Shown here: positions 1-7,289 of the stretch, one piece after another
Position numbering within the stretch: the first letter of the stretch is position 1
How the letters are laid out: every line of letters begins with the position of its first letter
Assembly (NCBI GenBank): GCA_964058845.1
Contig: CAXKVR010000081.1
Span: 1 to 21,129, forward strand
Origin: Carex sylvatica
Taxonomy: Eukaryota; Streptophyta; Magnoliopsida; Poales; Cyperaceae
Direction of reading: 5' to 3'
Length of the DNA: 21,129 nt
Translations under genes and position numbers: made by a program
Notes under the pieces: model-generated
The model's database searches: none
What the model was told of the DNA's origin: nothing
Seen by the model: the letters and a program-made list of their open reading frames with translations, nothing else

Positions 1-20
1 ACTTGTGATGTTTCTTAGGT

Positions 21-1105
21 TCATTCAAAAGCAAAAACCATTATTAACTTTCTGAATTTTTCATCAGGAAATATCCTAATGACCTCTATCGACTGAAAGT
101 AATTTTTTGTTATTTACAAATATATCATGTCATGGGTTCCCAAGGAAAGAAGAAATGAAAAAAACATATGTGTACATTAAGTAATTAAGAACTAAATTTC
201 ACGTTCTGTATTTCACACTGAGTCAGATGTTTATCTAGAGTTTCATCCATTGACTCCCTCCACATATTGAGTAATACATCTGTTTCAGAATGGAAGCAAT
301 TGCATGAGTATGACATTGAAATGTAGTAGGACTTGTTTAATTTTTTGGACTCTTCTGGTACATAAAATTGGTTGTCTTTTTTTATTTTTTATTTTTTATT
401 TTAAAGGTTATATTAATAAATTTGATTACAACATCCAACCCTATATTATTACAATTGTTTCTATGTTATAGCAGCATCATAGCCCTCAATTACCCCCCTT
501 CCTCTTCCCTGATTAGCCCTGTTTACATTAAAGTTACTGCAGTACCGGGTTCAAGTACAGTACCGCATCATCTCTTGCCCGGTTTGCCATTAACCATGTT
601 GACAATTAAGCTTCTATTTACTACCAGAAAAGGAATGAGATAAGGATTGGGCCAATTGACATCAATCTTTTATGGGTAATTGGGGGTTTAGCTTTTCAAA
701 ATTCAGAATCAAAACTTTCAAAAAGCTATAAATTTCATAATTGAGGGACTTTGTATGGGCCATGTGCACAAACGTGTTGACAATATAAGTTCACCATTTC
801 AAATCATTGAGATCATAAAATATAATGATCCACAGTACTCTTAGAACCAGATTACTTCCAGTGAAGATAACAAAAAACTTTTATAATTAAAGTTATTGCA
901 GCAGCATTGGTAGACATATGCATGTATAAAACTCACTATTTTCTGGAAAATTCTTAGCTGCAGTGAAGATGGGAGTGGCAACGATTTTAGTTTCATCCTT
1001 TGGAAAATGGCTAAGCGCCCATGAAAGAATATGCTTTCCTTCATAATAGTTCGGAGGCAAACAAACATACACCTTTTGTTCTTCTTTTACCTCTGAGGTT
1101 GCCAT
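21..1105 (-). CDS. Probable USP-like domain gene or gene remnant, three-exon model
   Basis: Model read on the minus strand: exon 1 at 1105-937, exon 2 at 279-203, exon 3 at 92-21 ending in TGA. Exon 1 starts at the first in-frame ATG after an upstream stop and ends at a GTGAGT donor; exon 2 follows an AAACAG acceptor and exon 3 a TTACTTTCAG acceptor. Exon lengths 169, 77 and 72 give matching phases and a 105-residue protein. Residues 11-45 contain KVYVCLPPNYYEGKHILSWA and KIVATPI, resembling the first beta strand and helix of the USP domain in plant U-box/USP proteins. Exon 2 contains a MDETLDKHLTQC-like segment, matching the usual eyL..C helix. Exon 3 contains KFRKLIMVFA, resembling the KLVMG strand, but the ATP-loop glycine is missing. 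The exon 2 donor (GTGAAA) is weak and the protein is shorter than the usual domain, so this may be degenerate. No kinase or U-box part is visible; it could lie outside the window only if the exon 3 stop is not real. Family assignment is by eye. Confidence 0.45.
280..936 (-). other. Putative intron 1 of the USP-like gene, with T-rich tract
   Basis: This 657-bp stretch has a GTGAGT donor (minus strand, at 936) and an AG acceptor at 280. It contains a T/A-rich tract near 377-405 that on the minus strand looks like an A-rich tail, so part of 400-660 could be an old reverse-inserted retroposon. I could not find convincing target duplications. The open frame inside it (368-643, plus) is low complexity and looks non-coding. 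Confidence 0.35.
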
Positions 1106-2120
1106 TGATGATTCACTAATTGGAGAAAATGAGCTTCCACTAAGACCTTGTTATAAGCAACCACCACCTCCAAAACCAAGAATAGATTTACTGAAGTTAC
1201 AAGAGCATTGCATTAGAAAAATGAACAATTAAAATATATGGTATAGTTTTGTTTAGGAGAGAAGAAAGACGCCCCAATAGGGGAGAAATTGACATTAATT
1301 AATAAGGGGTTGACTTCTCTTTGGGCTTCATTGAATATGTCCCCTTAAATTTTATTTTTTAAAACAAAAAATGGTAGGATTTGCAACTAATCATACAAAC
1401 ACTTCATATGAAAACTACCATAATGAACTAAAATGTAGATGGGATTTCCAAAGAGAATTCACAGTTAAAATATATACAAATTTTTGAACTTTAGAGGAGC
1501 CTAAACTAAATTTCCTATGTTATGGTGGAAATTGTCAATACCAAATAAGATCAAAAAATATATGTGGTAGTTGATAGAAATAGAATACTTACAAAAGATA
1601 ATTTAGCTAAAAAGGGGTGGCAAGAGGATACCAGCTATCACCTAATTAATTAATGTTGACATGTTCCCTAGCCGAAATAATTTGGTTCTGGATGGGGAAA
1701 TGTCAAGACTACTTTACAAAATGTTATTCATCAACCTCAGATGTTATAGAGTTTGCTCAAACATTGCTTAAATTTAGGGGGAAAAAACATTGTATATATT
1801 GATGCTGAGTGCAGTGTGTTGGTGTGTTTATGGAATCATAAGAATGAACTATATTTTTTTAGAATTTCAAGAGTTAAGACTAATAGAACAATGGTGTTAC
1901 TAATTATGTCCACTATTTCCATATCTGTTAGGTAATGTGGAGATGAAGATCAAAGAGGAGATGGCTGAGTGAATTACTGAAAACAGTGATTGTATTCCTC
2001 TTCAAGTTTACAGAATTACAGGAGATTAATCCCTGTGGTAATATTTGATGAAGACTGAGAAGATAAAGAGCAAGAGCAAGCTAGGATTTTGAAAATACAA
2101 AGGAGATTTGGGACAACATT
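1106..2120. other. Non-coding region upstream of the USP-like gene
   Basis: No convincing coding frame on either strand. The first 200 bp would be leader and promoter of the minus-strand gene; a TATATTTTAA-like stretch (minus strand, around 1226-1240) lies at a plausible distance from the ATG at 1105 but is not distinctive in AT-rich DNA. The 60-codon open frame at 1753-1935 shows no recognisable family features. Confidence 0.4.
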
Positions 2121-2136
2121 TATATATATATATATA
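2121..2136. repeat. (TA)8 microsatellite
   Basis: Eight perfect TA dinucleotides in AT-rich non-coding DNA, directly visible. Confidence 0.9.
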
Positions 2137-2170
2137 AACATAGTATAGATACTCTTAAACTAGCCTTATA

Positions 2171-2574
2171 GTCAGGAGTAGATGCAGAATTTCTGTCAGA
2201 GAGGAACAAGAATCAGATTAAAATAGTTTATCGGGTTCCAACTCATTAACTATTCGGTACTAAATAAAGAAAACAATAAACATAATAAGAAACAATAAAA
2301 ATATATAGTAGTCTTACATAATAAAAAATAACAAAATAAAATCATTTAATATATTAAAAAAAACAAGAAGTTGGCCTAAATCCGTAAAATTCTATAATTT
2401 TTTTTATAAAAACAATAAAGTTTCTCATTAACTGTGTTTTTGAATTGGTTTGGCCAGTTCCAAAGAGGGGCAAAACAATTTTCAAGGAGCAAAGTGGTAC
2501 CGAGTTCGTATTTTTCTACTTAATTTCAAAATTCAGAGCGGAGCAGCTGCCCCCTATGACTGTGTGGGTCCGCC
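2171..2574. mobile_element. Degenerate MITE-like element
   Basis: The ends are related as imperfect inverted repeats: CAGGAGTAGATGCA at the left and, read on the other strand, CAGCGGCGGACCCA at the right, with about 8 of 14 positions matching. Further in, both carry CTGTCA/CAGTCA followed by a G-rich stretch. The short sequence CTTATA occurs just outside both ends (2165-2170 and 2575-2580) and could be a target duplication. The right end, with its GGGTCCGCCGCTG, resembles ends of common non-autonomous repeats in asterid genomes (recalled, not checked). No coding capacity. Superfamily is not assignable; boundaries are tentative. Confidence 0.35.
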
Positions 2575-2580
2575 GCTGCT

Positions 2581-3236
2581 TATATTTAAACAAGCACAAG
2601 TAGATGAACTAATGATATGTGGTCTATGACTATAAGGATGACTGGAAGCCTATATGCTCATTTTGATATTGTCAGGCTTCATTGATGCAGAAACTGATCA
2701 TAACTAGCTAACGAGATAAGTATTTTATAGCTCTCCAGTTTCTTTAATAAAACGAGCTATTTGTCTTTTTATTTTTTAAAGAAAAAAGACAAAATAAAAT
2801 CAGATCTAATTAAGATAAACAATATATTGTATGGAAGTTGTCCTTCGCGATGTAATATAATAAATCTTGTAAATTCAGATATGAATTTTCTTATGCTAAT
2901 CCTTAAGTTATGAAAAATACTATAGGGTGTAGATAAGGAATTTTTTTCTGATTAATTATTTATCTATTTGATTGCCTAGAAAAAAAGAAGAGAGAACGCA
3001 AAGACTGACAATGGAGAGACACTCAGCAATTCAAATAAATGAATATCAAATTTCACATGATCGTGCTTTCCTCATAGAATACGAATTACGACGAATAAGA
3101 AAGAAAACAAAAAAGGGAGCTATATATTTAGACATGGATGACTTGTTCTAATTTCTAAACTAAATAGTCAAAGTCAAATATATGAAGGTGTTGCAATCCA
3201 TGTTCTAAAAAAACAACAGGGATGTGAATAAAATAT
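2581..3236. other. AT-rich non-coding DNA
   Basis: No open frame with recognisable coding features. Purine-rich and poly-A/T patches are present. Nothing else supportable is seen. Confidence 0.5.
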
Positions 3237-3590
3237 GAGAATATGTGGAAAAGTATTCAAATGAAGTATTCCGATGTAATATAAAAATTGTGATCGAAAA
3301 TTACTTAAAGTTTTCAAATAAATAGAATAATATATAATCATCTAATGTATTTTATTATTGTACAGAATGAGAATTTACGGGTGTATATAATTTTACGATG
3401 CTATTTGTGAGATCTTATTGTCGAAGATTGTATGGGAAAGTATAAGAAAAAAGTGTTCCGACATGTACTATGAAAATTGTGATGGAAAATTAATCAAAAT
3501 ATGTCAATTTATTTTTTCATATAATATAAAGTTATCAATTAACTAGAATAAAAGATAATAATTTAATCGTCTATATATAAATACTGATAT
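3237..3590. repeat. Old duplicated block (two diverged copies)
   Basis: Copy one runs about 3237-3350 and copy two about 3427-3590. Both contain, in order, a GGAAA(A)GTAT segment, an AAGT(A/G)TTCCGA segment, an AAAATTGTGATSGAAAATTA segment, and an AATAGAATAA/CTAGAATAAA segment followed by AATCRTCTA. Spacing between the shared segments differs, so the duplication is old or belongs to a repeat family with two insertions. No coding potential. Confidence 0.5.
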
Positions 3591-3778
3591 TCAATATTAA
3601 TTTTTAAATAAAGTGGATAAAATTAGAAAGAATTCATATTAAAAAAAAGAAAATTTAATGAAAAAAAATCACAACAAATTAACATTCTAGAGATACATTA
3701 TGGTTCATGCGTATATATAGGTGTATGGCGTATTTGTTCTTCACTGGAGCGTACAGATGCATGTATTCATGAAACAAA
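3591..3778. other. AT-rich non-coding DNA 3' of the truncated exon
   Basis: On the minus strand this lies immediately after the stop of the open exon at 3779-3984 and would be its 3' untranslated region and trailer. It is A-rich and carries no coding frame. No definite polyadenylation signal stands out. Confidence 0.35.
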
Positions 3779-3984
3779 CTAGTTTTGGAGTCCGTATCCC
3801 CCCAAGGTACCGGAGCCCGGAGGTGCAATTGAAAACAATGGACGGCCCATATCAATTTGATTCATATCAAACTCAATCCGATGCATGTTGAGGCTATAGG
3901 GGATCTGCTTTGAGATTCGTGCCAAGTGAAATGAACGGTCCAGATTCACCACTTGCACCTCAGGTACCTGGGGTGATGTGAATT
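3779..3984 (-). pseudogene. Unrecognised C-terminal exon truncated by the CACTA insertion
   Basis: An open minus-strand segment of about 67 codons ends at TAG (3779-3781). It contains VPEVQVVNLDRSFHLARI and, further on, FDMNQIDMGRPLFSIAPP, then a glycine-rich tail GSGTLGGYGLQN. Composition is that of a normal soluble protein, unlike the low-complexity frames nearby. The CACTA element begins directly upstream, so the apparent start codon at 4018 lies inside the transposon and is not the natural start. A CCCCAG site near 3970 could be a splice acceptor, in which case the exon would begin just after it, about 14 bp short of the CACTA insertion, and would be intact. Across the insertion the frame continues into 6947-6981 for some codons and then meets a stop. 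I do not recognise the family. It could be the last exon of a host gene or a captured fragment. Confidence 0.4.
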
Positions 3985-4020
3985 CACTAGTACAAAAAAC
4001 GTCTTCACTGATCCTCAACC

Positions 4021-4402
4021 ACCGACTGTTTTAATATGTAACAGTCAGTATAGATATTGCATGGCAAAATTGTAAATAAGAAAAAATTCAACACTGACTG
4101 TTCACTTGTAAATAACCGTCAGTGAATCAACACTGACTGTTTTTTTTTATTAACTATCAGTGTTGATCACAACCTACACTGACCCTTTTATTATAAAACA
4201 GTCAGTGTTGAGTAGTATACCAACACTGACAGTTTTATTAAGGAAAGCGTCAGTGTTGCCCTACCATATAGTGACTGTTTTTTCAAAAAACCCGTCAGTG
4301 TTGAGCAGTACCACCAACACTAACTGTTTTGTGATAAAAGGGTCAGTATAGGCTCACCCCACAGTGACTGTTTATTTTTATTTTTGGGAGCCGTCAGTGT
4401 TG
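4021..4402. repeat. Left sub-terminal hairpin array of the CACTA element
   Basis: About eight consecutive units, each starting with a variant of ACACTGACTGTT and ending with its inverse complement AACAGTCAGTGT, separated by a short A/T loop. Units begin near 4021, 4090, 4129, 4175, 4221, 4267, 4316 and 4360. Each unit can fold on itself, and neighbouring units alternate the same motif in both orientations. In En/Spm-type elements such sub-terminal motifs bind the element's own DNA-binding protein; that role is inferred here. Confidence 0.85.
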
Positions 4403-4875
4403 GTAAAAAATTTCATTTCCTACCGAAAATTTTACTTCCCTCCATTCTCTTTCGATCAGCCGCGCTAAGGAAAATTTCATTTCCCCCTTTAATTTCATTT
4501 TCCCTTCTCTCCGAGACAAACCCTTCTAATTTCAAAACCCAAATCCCTTCTAATTTCATTTCTCCAATTCCCTTGCTGTCTCTCGGAGAGCACAGCTCTA
4601 CCTCCGCCTTGCACAAAGCACACCTCCGAGCATGCCTCCGCCTTGATGTCTATCTCTCTCTGAGCACCGAGCATCCAAGCTCAAACCCTCCCCCTCTGAC
4701 TACCTCTGAGGATCGAGCATCCGAGCACCAACCTCTACCTCCGCCTTGCCGTCTATCTACCTCCGCACAAACCTCTACCTCTACTGAGCACAAACTTCTA
4801 CCTCCACCTTGTCGTCTGTCTACCTCAGCCTTACTGTCTGTCTACTGGTTTGACGCACTCTCTCTAATAGGTTAA
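4403..4875 (+). other. CT-rich block with degenerate internal repeats in the CACTA element
   Basis: Strongly pyrimidine-rich on the plus strand. The motif CTACCTCCGCCTTG or a close variant recurs (near 4601, 4638, 4735, 4798), and GAGCATCC/GAGCACC recurs between them. An open frame of 163 codons (4384-4875) runs through it but is Ser/Pro/Leu-rich and explained by base composition. It could be a transcribed leader of the element, ending near a possible GTTAAA donor at 4871. Confidence 0.45.
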
Positions 4876-5149
4876 ATTGACTTATAATTGTAAATTAGAA
4901 CAATGTGTACTGCTATTGTAAATTACAAATAACTTTCCTAAATTAGCAACATAGACCAATGAATATTTGGGTCTTTTAGAAGTCAATGGCTTAACTTGAG
5001 AAATCTGAGGATATCTCGTGAAATCTCATATTGGCTCAACCAAATATATGATGACGAGCTCCAAGCAACTTGAGCCAAGTTTTGAATTTGTTTTGCTGGA
5101 TTTTAGTTCAACCCAAAAATCTGTCAAATTTTCAAGGAATCAACCTAAA

Positions 5150-5345
5150 TTGGCCACTGTAAAATAGTGAGGGACTGAGAGTGCTAGTTAAGAAAATTGG
5201 CCACTGTAATCAATGTATTTTTTTTGTTAAGAAAATTGGCCACTGTAATCATGATTATTCATTTTTGGTTGCAGATTTAATTTTTTTTTTACTTTTGCAT
5301 TCTGCTAAGGGTAGCTAATGTGATGATTATTCATTTTCTTGTTTC
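5150..5345. repeat. Direct repeats within the CACTA interior
   Basis: A 26-bp sequence containing AAGAAAATTGGCCACTGTAA is present exactly twice, at 5187-5212 and 5226-5251; a shorter third copy (AATTGGCCACTGTAA) lies near 5152. A second motif, TGATTATTCATTTT, follows at about 5252 and again at about 5324, each time shortly before a CAG that could act as splice acceptor. This looks like a local segmental duplication. Confidence 0.75.
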
Positions 5346-5740
5346 AGCTGTTTACCTCTTGGTCATATACCATGATGTATCTTCAAAAGTATATTGTAAA
5401 GGACATAATTAATATCCTTAAGTGAGTATGGTTCTCTTTACTGATTTTTTGTTCACTGTTATTCCATATTGTACTGTCATATTGAGAAATTGGTTTTTCC
5501 TTGATGCAAATTCAGATAGGTTGTTGTAGGTTATTTCGGTATTTCATTCAGTACCAGCCATTAAATATGAAAAAAAGTTTCAATTGTCCAAATATTATTG
5601 CACCATATTTACCTAATAGATGGTCATTTTTCGAATTCTACGTTATATAATTTTGTATTCTATCATTTTAATTTAGTGTATCGGGTTTAGAGTTTCATTT
5701 GAAGTTATAAGTTGAACTGTTAAATTATGTAATTGCAGAT

Positions 5741-6428
5741 ATGGATGCAGAGGAGTATAATCCTTTAACTTCTGATGAATCAAGTAGTGATAGAGAATGC
5801 AAAATTCCTCTCAAAGGAAGCCATCCAGATGCCCATAAGATATCCCAAGTAAGCTCCGACTTTTGTTCTTTCAAACATAAAGGTATCATTACTGGTCTAT
5901 TATCCATTGTATCTATAGCGTCGTTTGTCCTTTTTTGTATATATTCTTTGTAAAAGTATCTATTTAAACATGAACAGGTTCTCAAGGGTCTATATATGGA
6001 ATATGAATATAAAAACTGGTACTTCATATATATTTTTGTGTATTTCACTATTTCTTAGGTACTTTACAGGGCTTTTATCACCATCGAAGGGAGTTCTTCT
6101 TTTATTTGGTCCCCAGGAACATGAAAGGTTTGTACTTTGGTTCATGTAGTTAGTACTTAATAATTAGTATCTTTCATTCCATTTTATATTTCATTCCATT
6201 TAATTTTTGTCATGAAACACATGCAAGACCTAGCCACTACGCAATTTAATGTTTTTCCTAATGTATGTATTTTATGACTAAACTTGATTCATTTTTCATA
6301 CAACTTGGATAAAATTAACTTCTTAATTTGTATTCATGCAGTGTGATTTTTCGGCAGAAAAATATACATCGACGCAACTTCATGCAATAACACGACAATG
6401 GTGTACATTTTTCTTGGACAACTTCTAA
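5741..6428 (+). CDS. Short hypothetical ORF inside the CACTA element, possibly spliced
   Basis: An ATG follows directly after an AATTGCAG acceptor-like site. The first 36 codons are acidic and Ser-rich (MDAEEYNPLT, then SDESSSD). Two readings exist. Unspliced, the frame stops at 5953 and gives 70 residues ending in a hydrophobic run (GIITGLLSIVSIASFVLF), like a tail-anchored peptide. Spliced at GTAAGC (5849) to an acceptor at 6069, then from GTTTGT (6128) to the acceptor at 6357, the phases match and the frame closes at TAA 6426-6428, giving 78 residues (exons 5741-5848, 6070-6127, 6358-6428). I recognise no family. It may be a remnant of an element gene, a captured host fragment, or chance. 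Confidence 0.25.
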
Positions 6429-6689
6429 ACTAATTATAACAAATGCAATGTTGTTAATTTCAAATGCATATTTTGTTACTATGTGTTATGTAAATTTTAC
6501 TATAGTGTGGTTTTTTTGTGAATGAATATGTTATGTTATTAAATTGTGTTGTCTTTTGTTTATCTTGTGTACATTATTTGCATGATCTTCTATTTAACAG
6601 TCAATGAATGTAGTATAGTACTATATATGGCTAGCAAAAATATGGAGCCTAGCCTCGATACAAGTAGTATCATGCCAAAATTTTTACGT
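6429..6689. other. Non-coding interior of the CACTA element
   Basis: AT-rich, with no coding frame or repeat of note; it could hold the 3' end of any transcript from the short ORF. Confidence 0.4.
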
Positions 6690-6920
6690 CAACACTGACT
6701 GTTTTTTGAAAAAAACAGTCAGTGTAGAGTGCTTATAGCGACTGTTTTTTTTTAAAAACAGTCACTGTAGGGTGCTTACAGCGACTGTTTTTAAAAAAAA
6801 ATCGTCAGTGTAAACACTCTACAGTGACTGTTTTTTACCCGTCGGTGTTGAGCATCTATACTGGCGGCGCCATTACTGACGCCTCAATAACAGTCAGTAA
6901 AGAGGTTATTTAACAGTCAG
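6690..6920. repeat. Right sub-terminal hairpin array of the CACTA element
   Basis: Four clear units and one degenerate unit of the same (A)CTGACTGTT...AACAGTCAGT hairpin motif as at the left end, several with a GCGACTGTT variant. T-rich and A-rich halves pair to extend each stem. The array is shorter than the left one, as is common for CACTA elements. The last unit includes a GC-rich GGCGGCGCC palindrome near 6863. Confidence 0.85.
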
Positions 6921-6936
6921 TAAATAGATTTTTTGT

Positions 6937-6953
6937 ACTAGTGATTCACTAGT
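6937..6953. other. Palindrome at the right CACTA junction
   Basis: The element end, the ATT duplication and the following host CACTAGT make a 17-nt palindrome with 8-bp arms and a single central base (ACTAGTGA-T-TCACTAGT). The host target already carried CACTAG next to the duplicated ATT. Confidence 0.9.
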
Positions 6954-6981
6954 TTTGTCCCATGGCAAAATATATAATTTA

Positions 6982-7273
6982 TGTCAGAAAATCAGAGATC
7001 AAGCACAGTTGAACACCATACTCTCCAAACCTCCCTCCCAGATTTTATTTATTATTTTCAATTTTTTCTTATACATCAGTAACAAGATGAAACCCATCCT
7101 TTATAAAACACAGAATGCTATCAATATTTATTTCTTTTTAGTAATATAATAATACAAAGATCAAATATACACAGATACTATAAAAAATATGATTGTAATT
7201 ACCCAATTATAGACGCCTAACAATCCTGGAGATATCTTCCTTGATTTGGCACCTGTAACAGCTCATTTTCACA
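6982..7273 (-). repeat. 3' LTR of copia element A
   Basis: A 292-bp LTR with TG/CA ends, lying downstream of RNase H in the minus-strand orientation. It matches the right copy except for scattered substitutions and a missing 18-bp piece in a T/C-rich stretch around 7128-7140. Confidence 0.95.
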
Positions 7274-7286
7274 CTCCTCCTCAAGT
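7274..7286 (-). other. Polypurine tract of copia element A
   Basis: On the minus strand the sequence immediately before the 3' LTR reads TTGAGGAGGAG, a purine run in the position where plus-strand DNA synthesis is primed during reverse transcription. Confidence 0.8.
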
Positions 7287-7289
7287 AGG

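Larger units (their letters stand above)
3985..6943. mobile_element. Non-autonomous CACTA (En/Spm-type) DNA transposon
   Basis: The left end reads CACTAGTACAAAAAA and the right end is its exact inverse complement (15-bp terminal inverted repeat). The element is flanked by ATT on both sides (3982-3984 and 6944-6946), the 3-bp target duplication expected for CACTA elements. Inside both ends lie arrays of short hairpins built on ACTGACTGTT/AACAGTCAGT, the sub-terminal repeat layout known from En/Spm. The length is 2959 bp, and no transposase (TNPD/TNPA-like) frame is visible, so it would depend on a helper element. The middle holds a CT-rich block and a short possibly spliced ORF. Boundaries are very secure; coding content is not. 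Confidence 0.93.

Noticed and set aside
368..643. 91-codon plus-strand open frame near the left edge
   Set aside because: Starts in a poly-T tract, has hydrophobic low-complexity composition, and lies in the putative intron of the minus-strand gene.
841..1068. Alternative minus-strand frame overlapping exon 1 of the USP-like gene
   Set aside because: Shadow of the frame that carries the USP-like motifs; no family resemblance of its own.
4384..4875. 163-codon plus-strand open frame
   Set aside because: Ser/Pro/Leu-rich low complexity produced by a CT-rich repeat block within the CACTA element; no recognisable domain.
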